Source: an uncultured Clostridium sp.
Lineage (GTDB): Bacteria > Bacillota > Clostridia > Lachnospirales > Lachnospiraceae
Assembly: GCA_900549235.1 (NCBI GenBank)
Contig: URNT01000003.1
Coordinates: 62,001-126,000 of the forward strand
Direction: 5' to 3'
DNA: 64,000 nucleotides
Position 1 is the first letter of the stretch. Every line of letters starts with the position of its first letter. Under the pieces are notes generated by a model. That model did not search any database and was not told the origin of the DNA. It was given only the letters and a program-made list of their open reading frames with translations. Shown here one piece after another: positions 1-8,538 of the stretch. A program made the position numbers and the translations under genes.

Positions 1-62
1 TTCTTGGAAAATAGGGTATCCTTTCAGTAAACAAATCGATCAGGAGGCAGAGACCAGACAAT

Positions 63-656
63 ATGAACAGAAGAAGCATACGATCAGGAGCAGCCTGCCT
101 TGTTCTGGCCGGGCTGATGGCTTGTGTGAGACCTGTATTTTTTACAGCGCCGGCTTTCGCTCAGGATGAAACGGCAGCAGCGGTGTACCCAAGAGGCAGC
201 TATATTGTGGGAGAGGACATTCCTGCCGGCGAGTACGCCGTTTTTACAGAGGATGATACAGAAAATAATACCTATTCCACATGTACCCTTACCTTATATA
301 AGGACCGGTATGATGAGGATAAGATCGGCACCTTCCGTTTTCAGCATCACGGCCTGATCACCTTGTATAAAGGACAGCATCTGATCCTGTCAAGGGGATA
401 TGCCGTGGCAGCCGATGAGGCTGATATAAAGCCGGGAGTGTCCGGGGTGTATAAGGCCGGACGGGATATAGAGGCCGGCACCTACCGCCTGACCCCCCTT
501 ACTTCCGACGGCGCAGGCTATGCTCTTTATAATGATGTGCGTTATTACTATGACTATATGGACGGCTATGAGACTTTTTTCCAGCCTATTACCATTGAAC
601 TGAAGGAAGGGCAGTACCTGGAGCTTTTTGATGTGGGGAAGATTGAAAAAATTTAA
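63..656 (+). CDS. Secreted protein with two tandem repeats, function unknown
   Basis: 197 aa. A basic start and hydrophobic stretch (residues 1-33) form an export signal, with a possible lipobox ending at Cys21 (LMAC) or a signal peptidase site after AFA. The mature part has two similar modules of about 65 residues (about 45-110 and 127-190). Each starts with a G-Y-x-x-G-x-D-I-x-A-G-x-Y pattern and ends in a strand such as LYKGQHLIL or ELKEGQYLEL, which suggests a duplicated beta-rich surface domain. An AGGAGG site lies 15 nt before the ATG, an unusually long gap. I do not recognise a named family, and no enzymatic motif is visible. It precedes, and is probably separate from, the L21 operon. 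Confidence 0.85.
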   Translation: MNRRSIRSGAACLVLAGLMACVRPVFFTAPAFAQDETAAAVYPRGSYIVGEDIPAGEYAVFTEDDTENNTYSTCTLTLYKDRYDEDKIGTFRFQHHGLITLYKGQHLILSRGYAVAADEADIKPGVSGVYKAGRDIEAGTYRLTPLTSDGAGYALYNDVRYYYDYMDGYETFFQPITIELKEGQYLELFDVGKIEKI

Positions 657-664
657 AAATCCAG

Positions 665-693
665 TTGACATTATAAGGTCCAGGTGCTAATAT
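665..693 (+). promoter_or_regulatory. Sigma-A-type promoter of the rplU operon
   Basis: TTGACA at 665-670 is followed after 17 bp by TAATAT at 688-693, a near-consensus vegetative promoter. It starts 8 bp after the upstream stop codon and would initiate about 90 nt before rplU, giving the operon a leader. Confidence 0.7.
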
Positions 694-699
694 ATAATA

Positions 700-787
700 G
701 TATGCCGCACAGCGAGGTTATAAGTGCAGAAAGCAAAAGGCTTTTGCCACCAAAGCTGGCGAGTAATGATTATAGGAGGTGCCTTTC
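700..787 (+). ncRNA. Probable ribosomal protein L21 leader
   Basis: The transcribed leader between the promoter and rplU is about 90 nt long. Firmicutes rplU operons often carry an autoregulatory L21 leader RNA at this position. The call rests on position and length; I did not verify the consensus fold. Confidence 0.4.
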
Positions 788-1096
788 ATGTACGCGATTA
801 TTGCAACAGGCGGAAAGCAGTACAAGGTAGCAGAAGGCGATGTCATTAAGGTAGAGAAACTGGGCGCAGGCGCAGGAGAGACCGTTACATTTGACCAGGT
901 ACTGGCTGTGAACAACGGCGAGCTGCAGATCGGATGCCCAACCGTAGCCGGAGCAACTGTTACAGCAACAGTTGAGAAGGAAGGTAAGGCTAAGAAGGTT
1001 ATCGTTTACAAGTATAAGAGAAAGACTGGCTATCACAAGAAGAACGGCCACAGACAGCTTTATACTCAGGTTAAGATTGAAAAGATCAACGCTTAA
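788..1096 (+). CDS. rplU: 50S ribosomal protein L21
   Basis: 102 aa, the normal size for bL21. It starts [12 protein letters not shown] and keeps the signature [16 protein letters not shown] near the C-terminus, which contacts 23S rRNA. AGGAGGTG precedes the ATG by 8 nt. It is the first gene of the conserved rplU-prp-rpmA cluster, so it is probably transcribed from the promoter at 665 and may autoregulate through its leader. Confidence 0.98.
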   Translation: MYAIIATGGKQYKVAEGDVIKVEKLGAGAGETVTFDQVLAVNNGELQIGCPTVAGATVTATVEKEGKAKKVIVYKYKRKTGYHKKNGHRQLYTQVKIEKINA

Positions 1097-1107
1097 TTGT
1101 AAATGAT

Positions 1108-1449
1108 ATGATTCAAGCAACCGTATTAAAAGATTCCATGGATTCAGGCAATGCTTCCTATCGGGGGATCGTGATTGAAGGCCACGCAGGTTATGCTGAT
1201 GCAGGTGAGGATATTATCTGCGCAGGAGTTTCTGCTCTGGCGATCAACTTTTTTAACTCGGTGGAGACATTTACGGAAGATGAATTTGAAGGACAGGCAG
1301 GGGAGGAGGACGTACAGTTTTCGTTCCGCTTTACTTCAGATATAAGTCCTGAATCAAAGCTCCTTATGAATTCTCTTGTTCTGGGATTACAGAATATAGA
1401 GAAGGATTATGGGAAATCATATATTATCATCCGGTTTAAGGAGGTGTAA
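1108..1449 (+). CDS. prp: Ribosomal-processing cysteine protease Prp
   Basis: 113 aa. Prp removes the N-terminal extension of L27, which is needed for ribosome assembly in Firmicutes. The catalytic pair is visible: His in the GHAGYA motif and Cys in the IICAGVSAL motif. It lies between rplU and rpmA with 11-bp and 3-bp gaps, the standard position for this gene. The downstream L27 has the matching cleavable extension, which supports the assignment. Confidence 0.95.
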   Translation: MIQATVLKDSMDSGNASYRGIVIEGHAGYADAGEDIICAGVSALAINFFNSVETFTEDEFEGQAGEEDVQFSFRFTSDISPESKLLMNSLVLGLQNIEKDYGKSYIIIRFKEV

Positions 1450-1452
1450 AAC

Positions 1453-1743
1453 ATGTTAAATATGAACCTTCAGTTATTCGCTCATAAGAAAGGTGTTGGT
1501 TCCACCAAGAACGGCAGAGATTCTGAGGCTAAGAGACTTGGTGCCAAGAGAGCTGACGGACAGTTCGTACTGGCTGGAAACATCCTGTACAGACAGCGCG
1601 GAACCCATATTCATCCTGGCAACAACGTAGGCAAGGGTGGCGACGATACCTTATTTGCTTTAGTAGACGGAGTTGTTAAGTTTGAAAGAAAGGGCAGAGA
1701 CAAGAAGCAGGTTTCTGTATACCCAAGGGCAATCAACGAATAA
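1453..1743 (+). CDS. rpmA: 50S ribosomal protein L27 with cleavable N-terminal extension
   Basis: 96 aa. The sequence begins with a nine-residue extension rich in Met/Leu/Asn (MLNMNLQLF) followed by [15 protein letters not shown], the normal L27 start. This is the Firmicutes form cut by Prp after the Phe. The ATG follows an AAGGAGGTG site inside the 3' end of prp. The extension blocks the peptidyl-transferase centre until it is removed. Confidence 0.98.
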   Translation: MLNMNLQLFAHKKGVGSTKNGRDSEAKRLGAKRADGQFVLAGNILYRQRGTHIHPGNNVGKGGDDTLFALVDGVVKFERKGRDKKQVSVYPRAINE

Positions 1744-1749
1744 TTCCGA

Positions 1750-1783
1750 GGGCTCCATACTTAGCGTATGGAGTCCTTTTTAT
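1750..1783 (+). terminator. Rho-independent terminator after rpmA
   Basis: An 11-bp stem, GGGCTCCATAC (1750-1760) with GTATGGAGTCC (1766-1776), has one G-U pair and a 5-nt loop and is followed by TTTTTAT. It lies between rpmA and obgE, so it either ends the ribosomal transcript or attenuates it into obgE. Confidence 0.85.
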
Positions 1784-1817
1784 TCTGCAATAGAACACAC
1801 CATAGGAGGTGCGATGT

Positions 1818-3107
1818 ATGTTTGCCGATAGTGCAAAGGTTTTTATTAAATCCGGTAAGGGCGGCGACGGTCATGTGTCCTTCCGCAGAGAGCTGTATGT
1901 TCCAAATGGCGGCCCCGACGGCGGTGACGGAGGACGGGGCGGTGACGTGATCTTTCAGGTGGATAAAGGCAAGAACACCCTGGTAGATTTCCGCCATGTC
2001 CGCAAATATGTTGCCAAGGACGGTGAGGAGGGCGGCAAGCGCCGCTGCCATGGCGCGGATGCGGAGGATCTGATCGTAAAGGTTCCGGAAGGAACGGTGA
2101 TCAAGGATTTTGAATCCGGAAAGGTCATTGCTGATATGTCCGGCGGCAATTCCAGGGAAGTGATCTTAAAAGGCGGAAAAGGCGGCCTTGGCAATATGCA
2201 TTTTGCAACCTCCACCATGCAGGTTCCAAAGTATGCCCAGCCTGGTCAGCCTGGTCAGGAGCTGTGGGTGCAGCTGGAGCTTAAGGTCATTGCGGATGTG
2301 GGCCTGGTTGGTTTTCCGAATGTTGGAAAGTCCACTCTTTTATCCGTTGTAAGCAATGCAAAGCCGGAGATCGCCAATTATCATTTTACCACATTAAATC
2401 CCCATCTGGGGGTAGTGGACCTGGGGGACGGGGCTGGTTTTGTTATGGCAGATATTCCGGGGCTGATCGAGGGAGCGTCTGAGGGCGTAGGCCTGGGACA
2501 TTCCTTTTTAAAGCATATTGAAAGGACCAAGGTACTGGTTCATGTAGTAGACGGAGCTTCCGTAGAAGGACGGGATCCTTTAGAGGACATCCGTACCATT
2601 AATAAAGAGCTGGAGGCTTACAATCCAGAGCTTTTAAAACGTCCCCAGGTCATTGCAGCCAATAAGATGGACGCAGTATATGATCCAGAGGACACAGATG
2701 GGATCCTTTCCAGATTAAGGGAAGAATTTGAACCGAAGGGGATCAAGGTATTTTCTATTTCGGCTGTAAGCCGTCAGGGCGTAAAGGAACTGCTCTGGCA
2801 TGTAAACGAGCTGTTAAAGACCGTAGATGACACACCTGTTATATTCCAGAAGGAATTTGAGATCCAGTATCAGGGTGACCGCAGCCTGCCTTATACCGTT
2901 ACACGGGCAGATGACGGAGCCTATGTGGTGGAGGGACCAAGGATTGAGAAGATGCTTGGCTACACCAACCTGGATTCAGAAAAAGGCTTTGATTTCTTTC
3001 AGAAATTCCTTAAGAATACAGGGATTCTGGAGGATCTGGAAAAAGCAGGAATTGAAGAAGGCGATACCGTCCGTATGTATGGACTGGAATTTGATTATTA
3101 TAAATAG
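1818..3107 (+). CDS. obgE: Obg-family GTPase (ObgE/CgtA)
   Basis: 429 aa. Obg binds the 50S subunit and links ribosome maturation to nucleotide status. It has the glycine-rich Obg fold (residues 1-157), then the G domain with G1 GFPNVGKST (165-173), the switch II DIPGL, and NKMD. A C-terminal OCT domain (about 345-429) is typical of Gram-positive Obg. An in-frame GTG at 1809 lies inside the AGGAGGT site, so the ATG at 1818, 8 nt after AGGAGG, is the start. Confidence 0.97.
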   Translation: MFADSAKVFIKSGKGGDGHVSFRRELYVPNGGPDGGDGGRGGDVIFQVDKGKNTLVDFRHVRKYVAKDGEEGGKRRCHGADAEDLIVKVPEGTVIKDFESGKVIADMSGGNSREVILKGGKGGLGNMHFATSTMQVPKYAQPGQPGQELWVQLELKVIADVGLVGFPNVGKSTLLSVVSNAKPEIANYHFTTLNPHLGVVDLGDGAGFVMADIPGLIEGASEGVGLGHSFLKHIERTKVLVHVVDGASVEGRDPLEDIRTINKELEAYNPELLKRPQVIAANKMDAVYDPEDTDGILSRLREEFEPKGIKVFSISAVSRQGVKELLWHVNELLKTVDDTPVIFQKEFEIQYQGDRSLPYTVTRADDGAYVVEGPRIEKMLGYTNLDSEKGFDFFQKFLKNTGILEDLEKAGIEEGDTVRMYGLEFDYYK

Positions 3108-3128
3108 AAGCAATACAAAGGAGTAAGT

Positions 3129-3428
3129 ATGACAAGCAAGCAGAGATCCTATCTGAAGGGACTGGCTATGAATATAGACCCTGTATTCCAGATTGGCAAA
3201 TCCAGCCTGACGCCTGAGGTGACACAGGCAGTGGATGAGGCACTGGAAGCAAGGGAACTGATCAAAGTAACAGTGCTGAAGAATTGTCTGGATGACGGAC
3301 GTTCCATTGCACAGGTGCTGGGAGAGCGTACCCATTCAGAGGTAGTACAGGTAATCGGAAGAAAGATCATCCTTTACCGTCCGGCAAAGGATGAAACAAA
3401 GCGCAGGATCGTCCTTCCTGTAAAATAA
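3129..3428 (+). CDS. yhbY: YhbY-family RNA-binding protein (CRM domain)
   Basis: 99 aa, a single CRM/YhbY domain starting MTSKQRSYLKGLAMNIDPVFQIGK, with a GR-x-I-x-LYRP ending. The family binds pre-50S particles and helps ribosome assembly. It lies between obgE and nadD, the usual Firmicutes order, and an AAAGGAG site precedes the ATG. Confidence 0.95.
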   Translation: MTSKQRSYLKGLAMNIDPVFQIGKSSLTPEVTQAVDEALEARELIKVTVLKNCLDDGRSIAQVLGERTHSEVVQVIGRKIILYRPAKDETKRRIVLPVK

Positions 3429-3449
3429 AGGACCAGGGGAGGCGTCTTT

Positions 3450-4088
3450 ATGTCAAATATCGGTATTTTGGGAGGTACCTTTGATCCCATCCATAAGGGG
3501 CATTTAGAACTTGGCCAGAAGGCATATGAGCAGTTTAAGCTGGATCAGATCTGGTTTATGCCATCCGGCTGTCCTCCCCACAAAACGGATCACAGGATTA
3601 CAGAGGGCAGCAGGCGCCGGGATATGGTGCTGGCGGCTATCAAGGGGATCCCCTGGTTTGCTTATTCAGATTTTGAAATGAAACGCCAGGGAAATACCTA
3701 TACAGCCCGCACTCTGTCTCTTCTTGGGGAGGCCTATCCGGAGCATATCTTTTATTTTATTATCGGCGCGGATTCGCTGTATCAGATCGAGCAGTGGTTC
3801 CATCCGGAGCAGGTGATGGAGCAGACGATCCTTCTGGTGGCAGGACGGCCCTATGGCAGGCCCCACAGAAGCCTGGAGGATCAGATCCAGTATCTGAAAG
3901 AAAAATATGGCGCACGGATCTATCCTATCTGTTTTAAAGAGATGGACATTTCATCAGAAGCCATCCGGGCGTTAGCAGCCAGAGGGGGTTCCATCAGCCG
4001 GTATGTGCCTCTGGCAGTGGAGAAATACATTAAAAGCTGCGGGCTTTATGGTATAAGGGAAGCTGCAGCAGATGTCAAAGGAGAGTAG
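3450..4088 (+). CDS. nadD: Nicotinate-nucleotide adenylyltransferase
   Basis: 212 aa. It converts NaMN and ATP to deamido-NAD in NAD synthesis. The nucleotidyltransferase signature GGTFDPIHKGHL (residues 8-19) and the C-terminal ISSEAIR motif, a variant of ISSTxIR, are clear. It is followed within 6 bp by yqeK, and a GGAGG site precedes the ATG. Confidence 0.97.
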   Translation: MSNIGILGGTFDPIHKGHLELGQKAYEQFKLDQIWFMPSGCPPHKTDHRITEGSRRRDMVLAAIKGIPWFAYSDFEMKRQGNTYTARTLSLLGEAYPEHIFYFIIGADSLYQIEQWFHPEQVMEQTILLVAGRPYGRPHRSLEDQIQYLKEKYGARIYPICFKEMDISSEAIRALAARGGSISRYVPLAVEKYIKSCGLYGIREAAADVKGE

Positions 4089-4094
4089 GGTCAG

Positions 4095-4682
4095 ATGGAA
4101 AATCAATGCAGTCAGATCATGGAAATCCGTAAGAAGCTGAGGTCCAAGCTGCCTCCTATGCGCTATGAACATTCACTCAGTGTTTCTTTTACCTGCATGA
4201 ATCTGGCTATGTGCTACGGATACGATACGGACAAAGCAGAACTGGCAGGGCTTCTGCATGACTGTGCAAAGCGCTATTCAGATGAGGAGATCCTTAAAAA
4301 ATGCCTGAAGCGTGGACTTGAGGTGACAGAGGAGGAATATAAGGCTCTTCCGGTGCTTCATGCGAAGTATGGTGCCTGGCTGTCGGAGCATAAATTCGGC
4401 ATTACAGATCCGGAAATACTGGATGCCATCCGCTGTCATACCACAGGAAAGCCGGATATGGGTGTCCTGGATAAGATCTTGTATATCGCTGATTATATCG
4501 AACCCCGCCGCTTTAAGGCAGCTGACCTGCCGCGGATCCGCAGGCTGGCTTTCCAGGATTTAGATCAGACCATGGATGCGATCCTGTCGGGAACTTTGGA
4601 ATATCTGCAGAAAAAGGGCGGAAGTATTGATCCTATGACGCAGAAGGCTTATGAATATTTTAACAAACGGAAAGGAGATTGA
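4095..4682 (+). CDS. yqeK: HD-domain hydrolase YqeK (Ap4A hydrolase family)
   Basis: 195 aa. An HD domain is visible: the N-terminal HSLSV histidine, the LLHDCAK metal-binding His-Asp pair, HAKYGA, and CHTTG. YqeK proteins hydrolyse diadenosine tetraphosphate symmetrically. It lies between nadD and rsfS as in many Firmicutes, and its stop codon nearly touches the next start, so the two are probably translationally coupled. Confidence 0.93.
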   Translation: MENQCSQIMEIRKKLRSKLPPMRYEHSLSVSFTCMNLAMCYGYDTDKAELAGLLHDCAKRYSDEEILKKCLKRGLEVTEEEYKALPVLHAKYGAWLSEHKFGITDPEILDAIRCHTTGKPDMGVLDKILYIADYIEPRRFKAADLPRIRRLAFQDLDQTMDAILSGTLEYLQKKGGSIDPMTQKAYEYFNKRKGD

Positions 4683-4683
4683 A

Positions 4684-5034
4684 ATGGACTCAAAGGAAAT
4701 GGTTAAGATCGCCTATGAGGCGCTCAGTGAAAAAAAGGGTGAGGATATTAAGATCATCGATATACAGTCCGTATCGGTTCTTGCGGATTATTTTATCATC
4801 GCGGACGGAACCAATCCAAATCAGGTGCAGGCCATGGCGGATAACGTAGAAGAAATGCTGGGAAAAGCCGGCTGTCCCTGCCGTCAGATCGAGGGCTATC
4901 AGAGCGGAAACTGGATCCTTATGGACTACAGGGATGTGATCGTTCATGTATTCTGCAAGGAGGATCGGTTGTTCTATGATCTGGAACGCATCTGGAGGGA
5001 CGGAAAAACCTTTGTGGATGTAAATGAACTGTAA
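4684..5034 (+). CDS. rsfS: Ribosome silencing factor RsfS
   Basis: 116 aa. It binds L14 and blocks subunit joining when nutrients are short. The family core is clear: DYFIIADGTNPNQVQAMADN, then GNWILMDYRDVIVHVF. I chose the ATG at 4684 because AAAGGAG precedes it, rather than an upstream in-frame codon inside yqeK. It is the last gene of the cluster, followed by a terminator shared with lexA. Confidence 0.95.
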   Translation: MDSKEMVKIAYEALSEKKGEDIKIIDIQSVSVLADYFIIADGTNPNQVQAMADNVEEMLGKAGCPCRQIEGYQSGNWILMDYRDVIVHVFCKEDRLFYDLERIWRDGKTFVDVNEL

Positions 5035-5052
5035 GAAAAGCAAGTATCAGTA

Positions 5053-5110
5053 AAAGGCAGATGTACAGGGAGTCTGTAAAAACAGGCCCCGTCGTGCATC
5101 TGCCTTTTTT
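5053..5110. terminator. Bidirectional terminator between rsfS and lexA
   Basis: GGCAGATG (5056-5063) pairs with CATCTGCC (5097-5104). AAAA lies on the left and TTTTTT on the right, so both converging transcripts would end with a U-run. The loop is long (33 nt). Confidence 0.75.
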
Positions 5111-5129
5111 GATGCACGAGCGCAACTGC

Positions 5130-5744
5130 TTACATCATGCGGATCAGGCCGATCACCTTGCCCAGGATCTCTACCTGACTGGTGATGATAGGCTCCATGG
5201 AATCGTTCTCCGGCTGGAGACGGTAGTGCCCGTCCTCTTTATAGAAACGCTTTACTGTAGCGGAATCCTCTACCAGGGCAACTACAATCTCACCGCTGGA
5301 GGCGGTGCTTCTCTGCTCTACGATCAGCCGGTCTCCCGGAAGGATTCCCGCATTGATCATACTTTCTCCTTTTACATGGAGCATAAAGGTCTCAGCGTTG
5401 GGAAGGGCCTCAGCCGGAAATGGGAAATAGTCCTCGATCCGCTCCTCAGCAAGGATAGGCTCCCCGGCGGCGACGGTGCCTACCACAGGGATGTTGACCA
5501 TCTCTCTGCGGTTGAAATTAAAGGTATCGTCCAGGATCTCGATGGTCCGGGGCTTGGTAGGATCCCGACGGATATATCCCTTCTCCTCCAGAGCGGACAG
5601 ATGGGAATGGACGGAGGAGGTGGACTTCAGCTTTACCGCCTCACATATCTCGCGCACAGCTGGAGGGTATCCCTTCTTTAAAATCGTATTTTTAATGTAT
5701 TCTAATATTTCCTGCTGCTTGGCAGTGATCTTATCCTGAGCCAT
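5130..5744 (-). CDS. lexA: LexA SOS repressor
   Basis: 204 aa. A winged-helix DNA-binding domain (1-70) is followed by a self-cleaving S24 peptidase domain. The cleavage site is Ala93-Gly94 (VAAGEP), the nucleophile Ser128 (KGESMI) and the general base Lys165 (ATVKRF). Three LexA-type boxes lie in the divergent region upstream, so it probably represses itself and the neighbouring YneA-like gene. AGGAGGTAAT precedes the start. Confidence 0.97.
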   Translation of the reverse strand: MAQDKITAKQQEILEYIKNTILKKGYPPAVREICEAVKLKSTSSVHSHLSALEEKGYIRRDPTKPRTIEILDDTFNFNRREMVNIPVVGTVAAGEPILAEERIEDYFPFPAEALPNAETFMLHVKGESMINAGILPGDRLIVEQRSTASSGEIVVALVEDSATVKRFYKEDGHYRLQPENDSMEPIITSQVEILGKVIGLIRMM

Positions 5745-5799
5745 ACATTACCTCCTGCTTTTTTCTTAAGTATATAGTAACACATGTTTACAAAAAATG

Positions 5800-5813
5800 C
5801 AAACCTTTGTTCG
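5800..5813. promoter_or_regulatory. LexA box 1 (near lexA)
   Basis: CAAACCTTTGTTCG fits the Gram-positive SOS box (GAAC-N4-GTTC) except that the left half is AAAC. It is the box closest to lexA and probably serves autoregulation. Confidence 0.6.
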
Positions 5814-5832
5814 AAAAAATGCAAAAAAGTAA

Positions 5833-5862
5833 TTGACAAACGTATGTTCATAATGTTATAGT
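5833..5862 (+). promoter_or_regulatory. SOS promoter with embedded LexA box 2
   Basis: TTGACA at 5833-5838 is spaced 17-18 bp from TTATAG/TATAGT around 5856-5862. The box AAAC-GTAT-GTTC (5838-5849) sits inside the spacer, so bound LexA would block RNA polymerase at the promoter of the YneA-like gene. Confidence 0.7.
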
Positions 5863-5874
5863 AGAGCTCACAAA

Positions 5875-5886
5875 GAACGAATGTTC
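5875..5886. promoter_or_regulatory. LexA box 3, perfect consensus
   Basis: GAAC-GAAT-GTTC is an exact match to the Gram-positive LexA core. It lies just downstream of the predicted -10, near the transcription start of the YneA-like gene. Confidence 0.8.
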
Positions 5887-5918
5887 TTGCTATAAGGATA
5901 CACAGGAGGAGGTTTCTT

Positions 5919-6248
5919 ATGAGAAGAAAGTTGTTGATCAGGGGTTCTGGAACATTAAGAAAGAGGATCATAAGCGCTGCAGCTGCTTCGGGGCTTGTGC
6001 TGGTGATTGCAGTCTATATGCTGTTTCCTTCTATGGCAGGAGAGGAGGAGGGGAAAGCCGGTCCCTATTATAAGAGCATACAGATCGAAGCAGGGGACAG
6101 TCTGTGGGGGCTTGCAGAGCATTACAGCCAGGGGAGTCCTATGAACACGGAGGAGTATGTAAGGGCTCTTAAGAAGATGAACGGACTGCGGGAGGATACG
6201 ATCCACACCGGTAATTATCTTACCATTGTGTATTATGAAGCCCGGTAA
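5919..6248 (+). CDS. LysM membrane protein, YneA-like SOS division inhibitor
   Basis: 109 aa. A basic N-terminus, one transmembrane helix (about residues 18-36) and a C-terminal LysM domain (IEAGDSLWGLAEHYS...GNYLTIVYYEAR) give the architecture of YneA, which delays septation during DNA damage. It is divergent from lexA behind an SOS-type promoter. AGGAGG precedes the ATG. The family call comes from architecture and context, because YneA proteins vary greatly in sequence. Confidence 0.85.
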   Translation: MRRKLLIRGSGTLRKRIISAAAASGLVLVIAVYMLFPSMAGEEEGKAGPYYKSIQIEAGDSLWGLAEHYSQGSPMNTEEYVRALKKMNGLREDTIHTGNYLTIVYYEAR

Positions 6249-6526
6249 GATCCACGAGGTTCCAGACTTGTCTGAATCTGCACATAATTCCAGATAATTT
6301 CAGTTACAGATACCACAATTTTATTCCATCATTCCATTGCTGTATTTTGCAGAGTTTCCAGAGACGATAAAATTCTTACAAAAATCTTACAACTGAGAAC
6401 AAAAAAATATGCATATTGAATTTTCATAACATAAAAATTATGAAATGATAAAAAATCAATATTTGTATTTACAACTTACTGTAGCTATAATTAGCAAAAA
6501 AGCAGATGAGAAAGGGGGAAAGAGAC
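6249..6526 (+). promoter_or_regulatory. AT-rich upstream region of the atp operon
   Basis: 278 bp with no credible gene. It is strongly AT-rich, with an inverted repeat TTCATAA...TTATGAA around 6422-6442. The operon promoter is presumably here, but no -35/-10 pair stands out enough to place it. Confidence 0.4.
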
Positions 6527-7213
6527 ATGGACGGATTAGTAGAAGGCCTGACGGAAGAGTTGAACTGCAATACGGTATTTACGATCCCTCTTTTTGGCGG
6601 GATCGATGTGCTGGAGTCAGTGGTCGTTACCTGGATCATTATGGCGGTACTGATGGCAGCGTCTCTCTTGCTGGTCAGAAGCCTGAAGCTTAGGAAGATC
6701 GGCAACCGGCAGGCTGCCCTGGAAAGCGGGATTTCCTTTATCTATGATTTTTTTGAGGAGCTGCTTGGAGAAGAGGGAAAGGACTACATCCCGTATCTGA
6801 TCACCGTTGTTCTTTACATAGGAATTGCAAATATGATCGGTCTTTTGGGTTTTAAGTCACCGACAAAGGATCTGAATGTGACCATTACGCTGGCTGTTAT
6901 GAGCATCGTGCTGGTTGAAGCGGCAGGAATACGGAAAAAAGGCTTTAAGGGATGGCTTCTGGGCTTTGCGGAGCCTATGCCCATCATAGCCCCTATTAAT
7001 GTGCTTGAGTTGTTCATACGCCCGCTGTCGCTGTGCATGCGTCTATTTGGCAATGTACTGGGCGCGGTGGTCGTTATGGCCCTGATCAAGCAGCTGGCGC
7101 CCCTGGTGGTGCCTCTTCCGTTCAGCTTTTACTTTGATATATTTGACGGGATTATCCAGGCATACGTTTTTGTATTCCTTACATCGCTTTATATCAAAGA
7201 AGCCATTGAGTAA
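6527..7213 (+). CDS. atpB: ATP synthase F0 subunit a
   Basis: 228 aa, integral membrane protein forming the ion half-channels. It has 5-6 hydrophobic helices and the essential Arg in RPLSLCMRLFGN, followed by the conserved C-terminal hairpin ending in YIKEAIE. The ATG at 6527 follows AGGGGG by 8 nt; an upstream in-frame ATG at 6506 has no good site. No atpI gene precedes it. It is the first gene of the operon atpBEFHAGDC. Confidence 0.96.
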   Translation: MDGLVEGLTEELNCNTVFTIPLFGGIDVLESVVVTWIIMAVLMAASLLLVRSLKLRKIGNRQAALESGISFIYDFFEELLGEEGKDYIPYLITVVLYIGIANMIGLLGFKSPTKDLNVTITLAVMSIVLVEAAGIRKKGFKGWLLGFAEPMPIIAPINVLELFIRPLSLCMRLFGNVLGAVVVMALIKQLAPLVVPLPFSFYFDIFDGIIQAYVFVFLTSLYIKEAIE

Positions 7214-7270
7214 AGAACCGGAATCTGCATACATATTAACTTATATTTTATGGAAAAGGAGATTATCATC

Positions 7271-7495
7271 ATGACTGGATTAATTGCATTAGGAGCTGGA
7301 GTTGCGGTACTTACAGGTATTGGAGCAGGCGTTGGCATCGGCTTGGCTACTTCAAAGGCAGTGGACGCTATTGCAAGGCAGCCTGAGGCGGAGGGCAAGA
7401 TTTCCAAGGCATTGCTGCTTGGCTGTGCTCTGGCTGAGGCAACTGCGATCTATGGCTTTGTTATCGGACTTCTGATCATTATGCTGTTAAAGTAA
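7271..7495 (+). CDS. atpE: ATP synthase F0 subunit c
   Basis: 74 aa, two membrane helices joined by the polar loop ARQPEA. The ion-binding carboxylate is Glu56 in [10 protein letters not shown]. At positions matching the Na+ ligands Gln32 and Ser66 of the Ilyobacter tartaricus ring this protein has Ile23 and Ala57, so H+ coupling looks more likely than Na+. I chose the ATG at 7271 because AAGGAG lies 10 nt before it; the ATG at 7250 would add seven residues and lacks a ribosome binding site. Confidence 0.95.
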   Translation: MTGLIALGAGVAVLTGIGAGVGIGLATSKAVDAIARQPEAEGKISKALLLGCALAEATAIYGFVIGLLIIMLLK

Positions 7496-7519
7496 TCAGA
7501 GTCAGAAAGGCGCTTGGAT

Positions 7520-8008
7520 ATGTTAAAGATAGATATTTGGAACATCGCCTTTACCCTGATCAATATTCTGGTACTTTACCTGTTCTTAAGACATTTCCTG
7601 ATCGCTCCGGTCCGCCAGATCTTAAGCGATAGGAAAGAGATGATAGAGAAGGATCTGGATGCGGCCAGTGAGGCCAGGGAAGAAGCCGGAGAGCTGAAGG
7701 CTTCTTATGAGGCCGCAGTGGGAGATGCCCGGAAAGAGGCCTCTAGGATCTTAGCTGATGCCAGAGAGCGGGCGCACAAAGAGTATGACCAGATTCTGGA
7801 TCAGGCGAGAGAGGATGCGGCTAGAAAGCTGGAAGAAGCAGACCGTTCTATCGCCATGGAGCGCGAAAAGGCGCTTACGGACCTTAAGGCGTCCGTAGCA
7901 GGTCTGGCTATGACTGCCGCAGCTAAGCTTCTGGCAGAGCAGACCAGTGCAGACCGGGACAGAAGCTTATACAATTCATTTTTGGAATCAGGTGAAGGCC
8001 ATGACTGA
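7520..8008 (+). CDS. atpF: ATP synthase F0 subunit b
   Basis: 162 aa. One N-terminal transmembrane helix (IWNIAFTLINILVLYLFLRHF) is followed by a long charged, Ala/Glu-rich coiled coil that forms the peripheral stalk. The ATG at 7520, 9 nt after GAAAGG, is preferred to an upstream TTG. The 3' end overlaps atpH by 8 bp. Confidence 0.95.
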   Translation: MLKIDIWNIAFTLINILVLYLFLRHFLIAPVRQILSDRKEMIEKDLDAASEAREEAGELKASYEAAVGDARKEASRILADARERAHKEYDQILDQAREDAARKLEEADRSIAMEREKALTDLKASVAGLAMTAAAKLLAEQTSADRDRSLYNSFLESGEGHD

Positions 8009-8528
8009 GCAGGCAAGGATCTATGGAACGGTTCTCTATGAACTTTCCATACCGGAAGCAGTGGTAAAGGATATGATAGAGCTGTTTGAAACAAATCCGC
8101 AGCTTACCCGTGTCCTTTCAAGCCCTGTGGTACAGGCGGACAAAAAGCGGGAGATTATTAACCGGGTAGTTGAAACAGGGTTTTCAGAGACCGGAGTTTC
8201 CGGCCTTCTGGCCCGCTTTTTAAAAAAAGCCTGTGACGCGGGCTGTATGGATCAGATCAGGGAAATCGGACGTGCCTGGGATCTGTGTTACATGAAGGAA
8301 CATGGTATAATGGAGGCAGAGCTTTTCTATGTGACCATGCCGGATCCGGTGCAGATCGAGGGGATCAAACAGTTTCTCTGCAGAAGATACAAAAAGAAGA
8401 AAGTGAGGCTCTCCTTAAAGGAAGAGCCGGGGCTGATGGGCGGTTTTGTCCTGAAGGCCGGAGATATGGAATATGATCACAGCCTGAGAGGGCAGTTTCT
8501 TAAGCTGTCCCGGGCAGTGACAGGATAG
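8001..8528 (+). CDS. atpH: ATP synthase F1 subunit delta
   Basis: 175 aa, starting [16 protein letters not shown]. This soluble stalk protein joins the top of F1 to subunit b. The C-terminus has the usual [19 protein letters not shown] strand. The ATG at 8001 lies within the end of atpF, after GGTGAAGG, so translation is probably coupled. Confidence 0.94.
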   Translation: MTEQARIYGTVLYELSIPEAVVKDMIELFETNPQLTRVLSSPVVQADKKREIINRVVETGFSETGVSGLLARFLKKACDAGCMDQIREIGRAWDLCYMKEHGIMEAELFYVTMPDPVQIEGIKQFLCRRYKKKKVRLSLKEEPGLMGGFVLKAGDMEYDHSLRGQFLKLSRAVTG

Positions 8529-8538
8529 GAGTCTTGAT

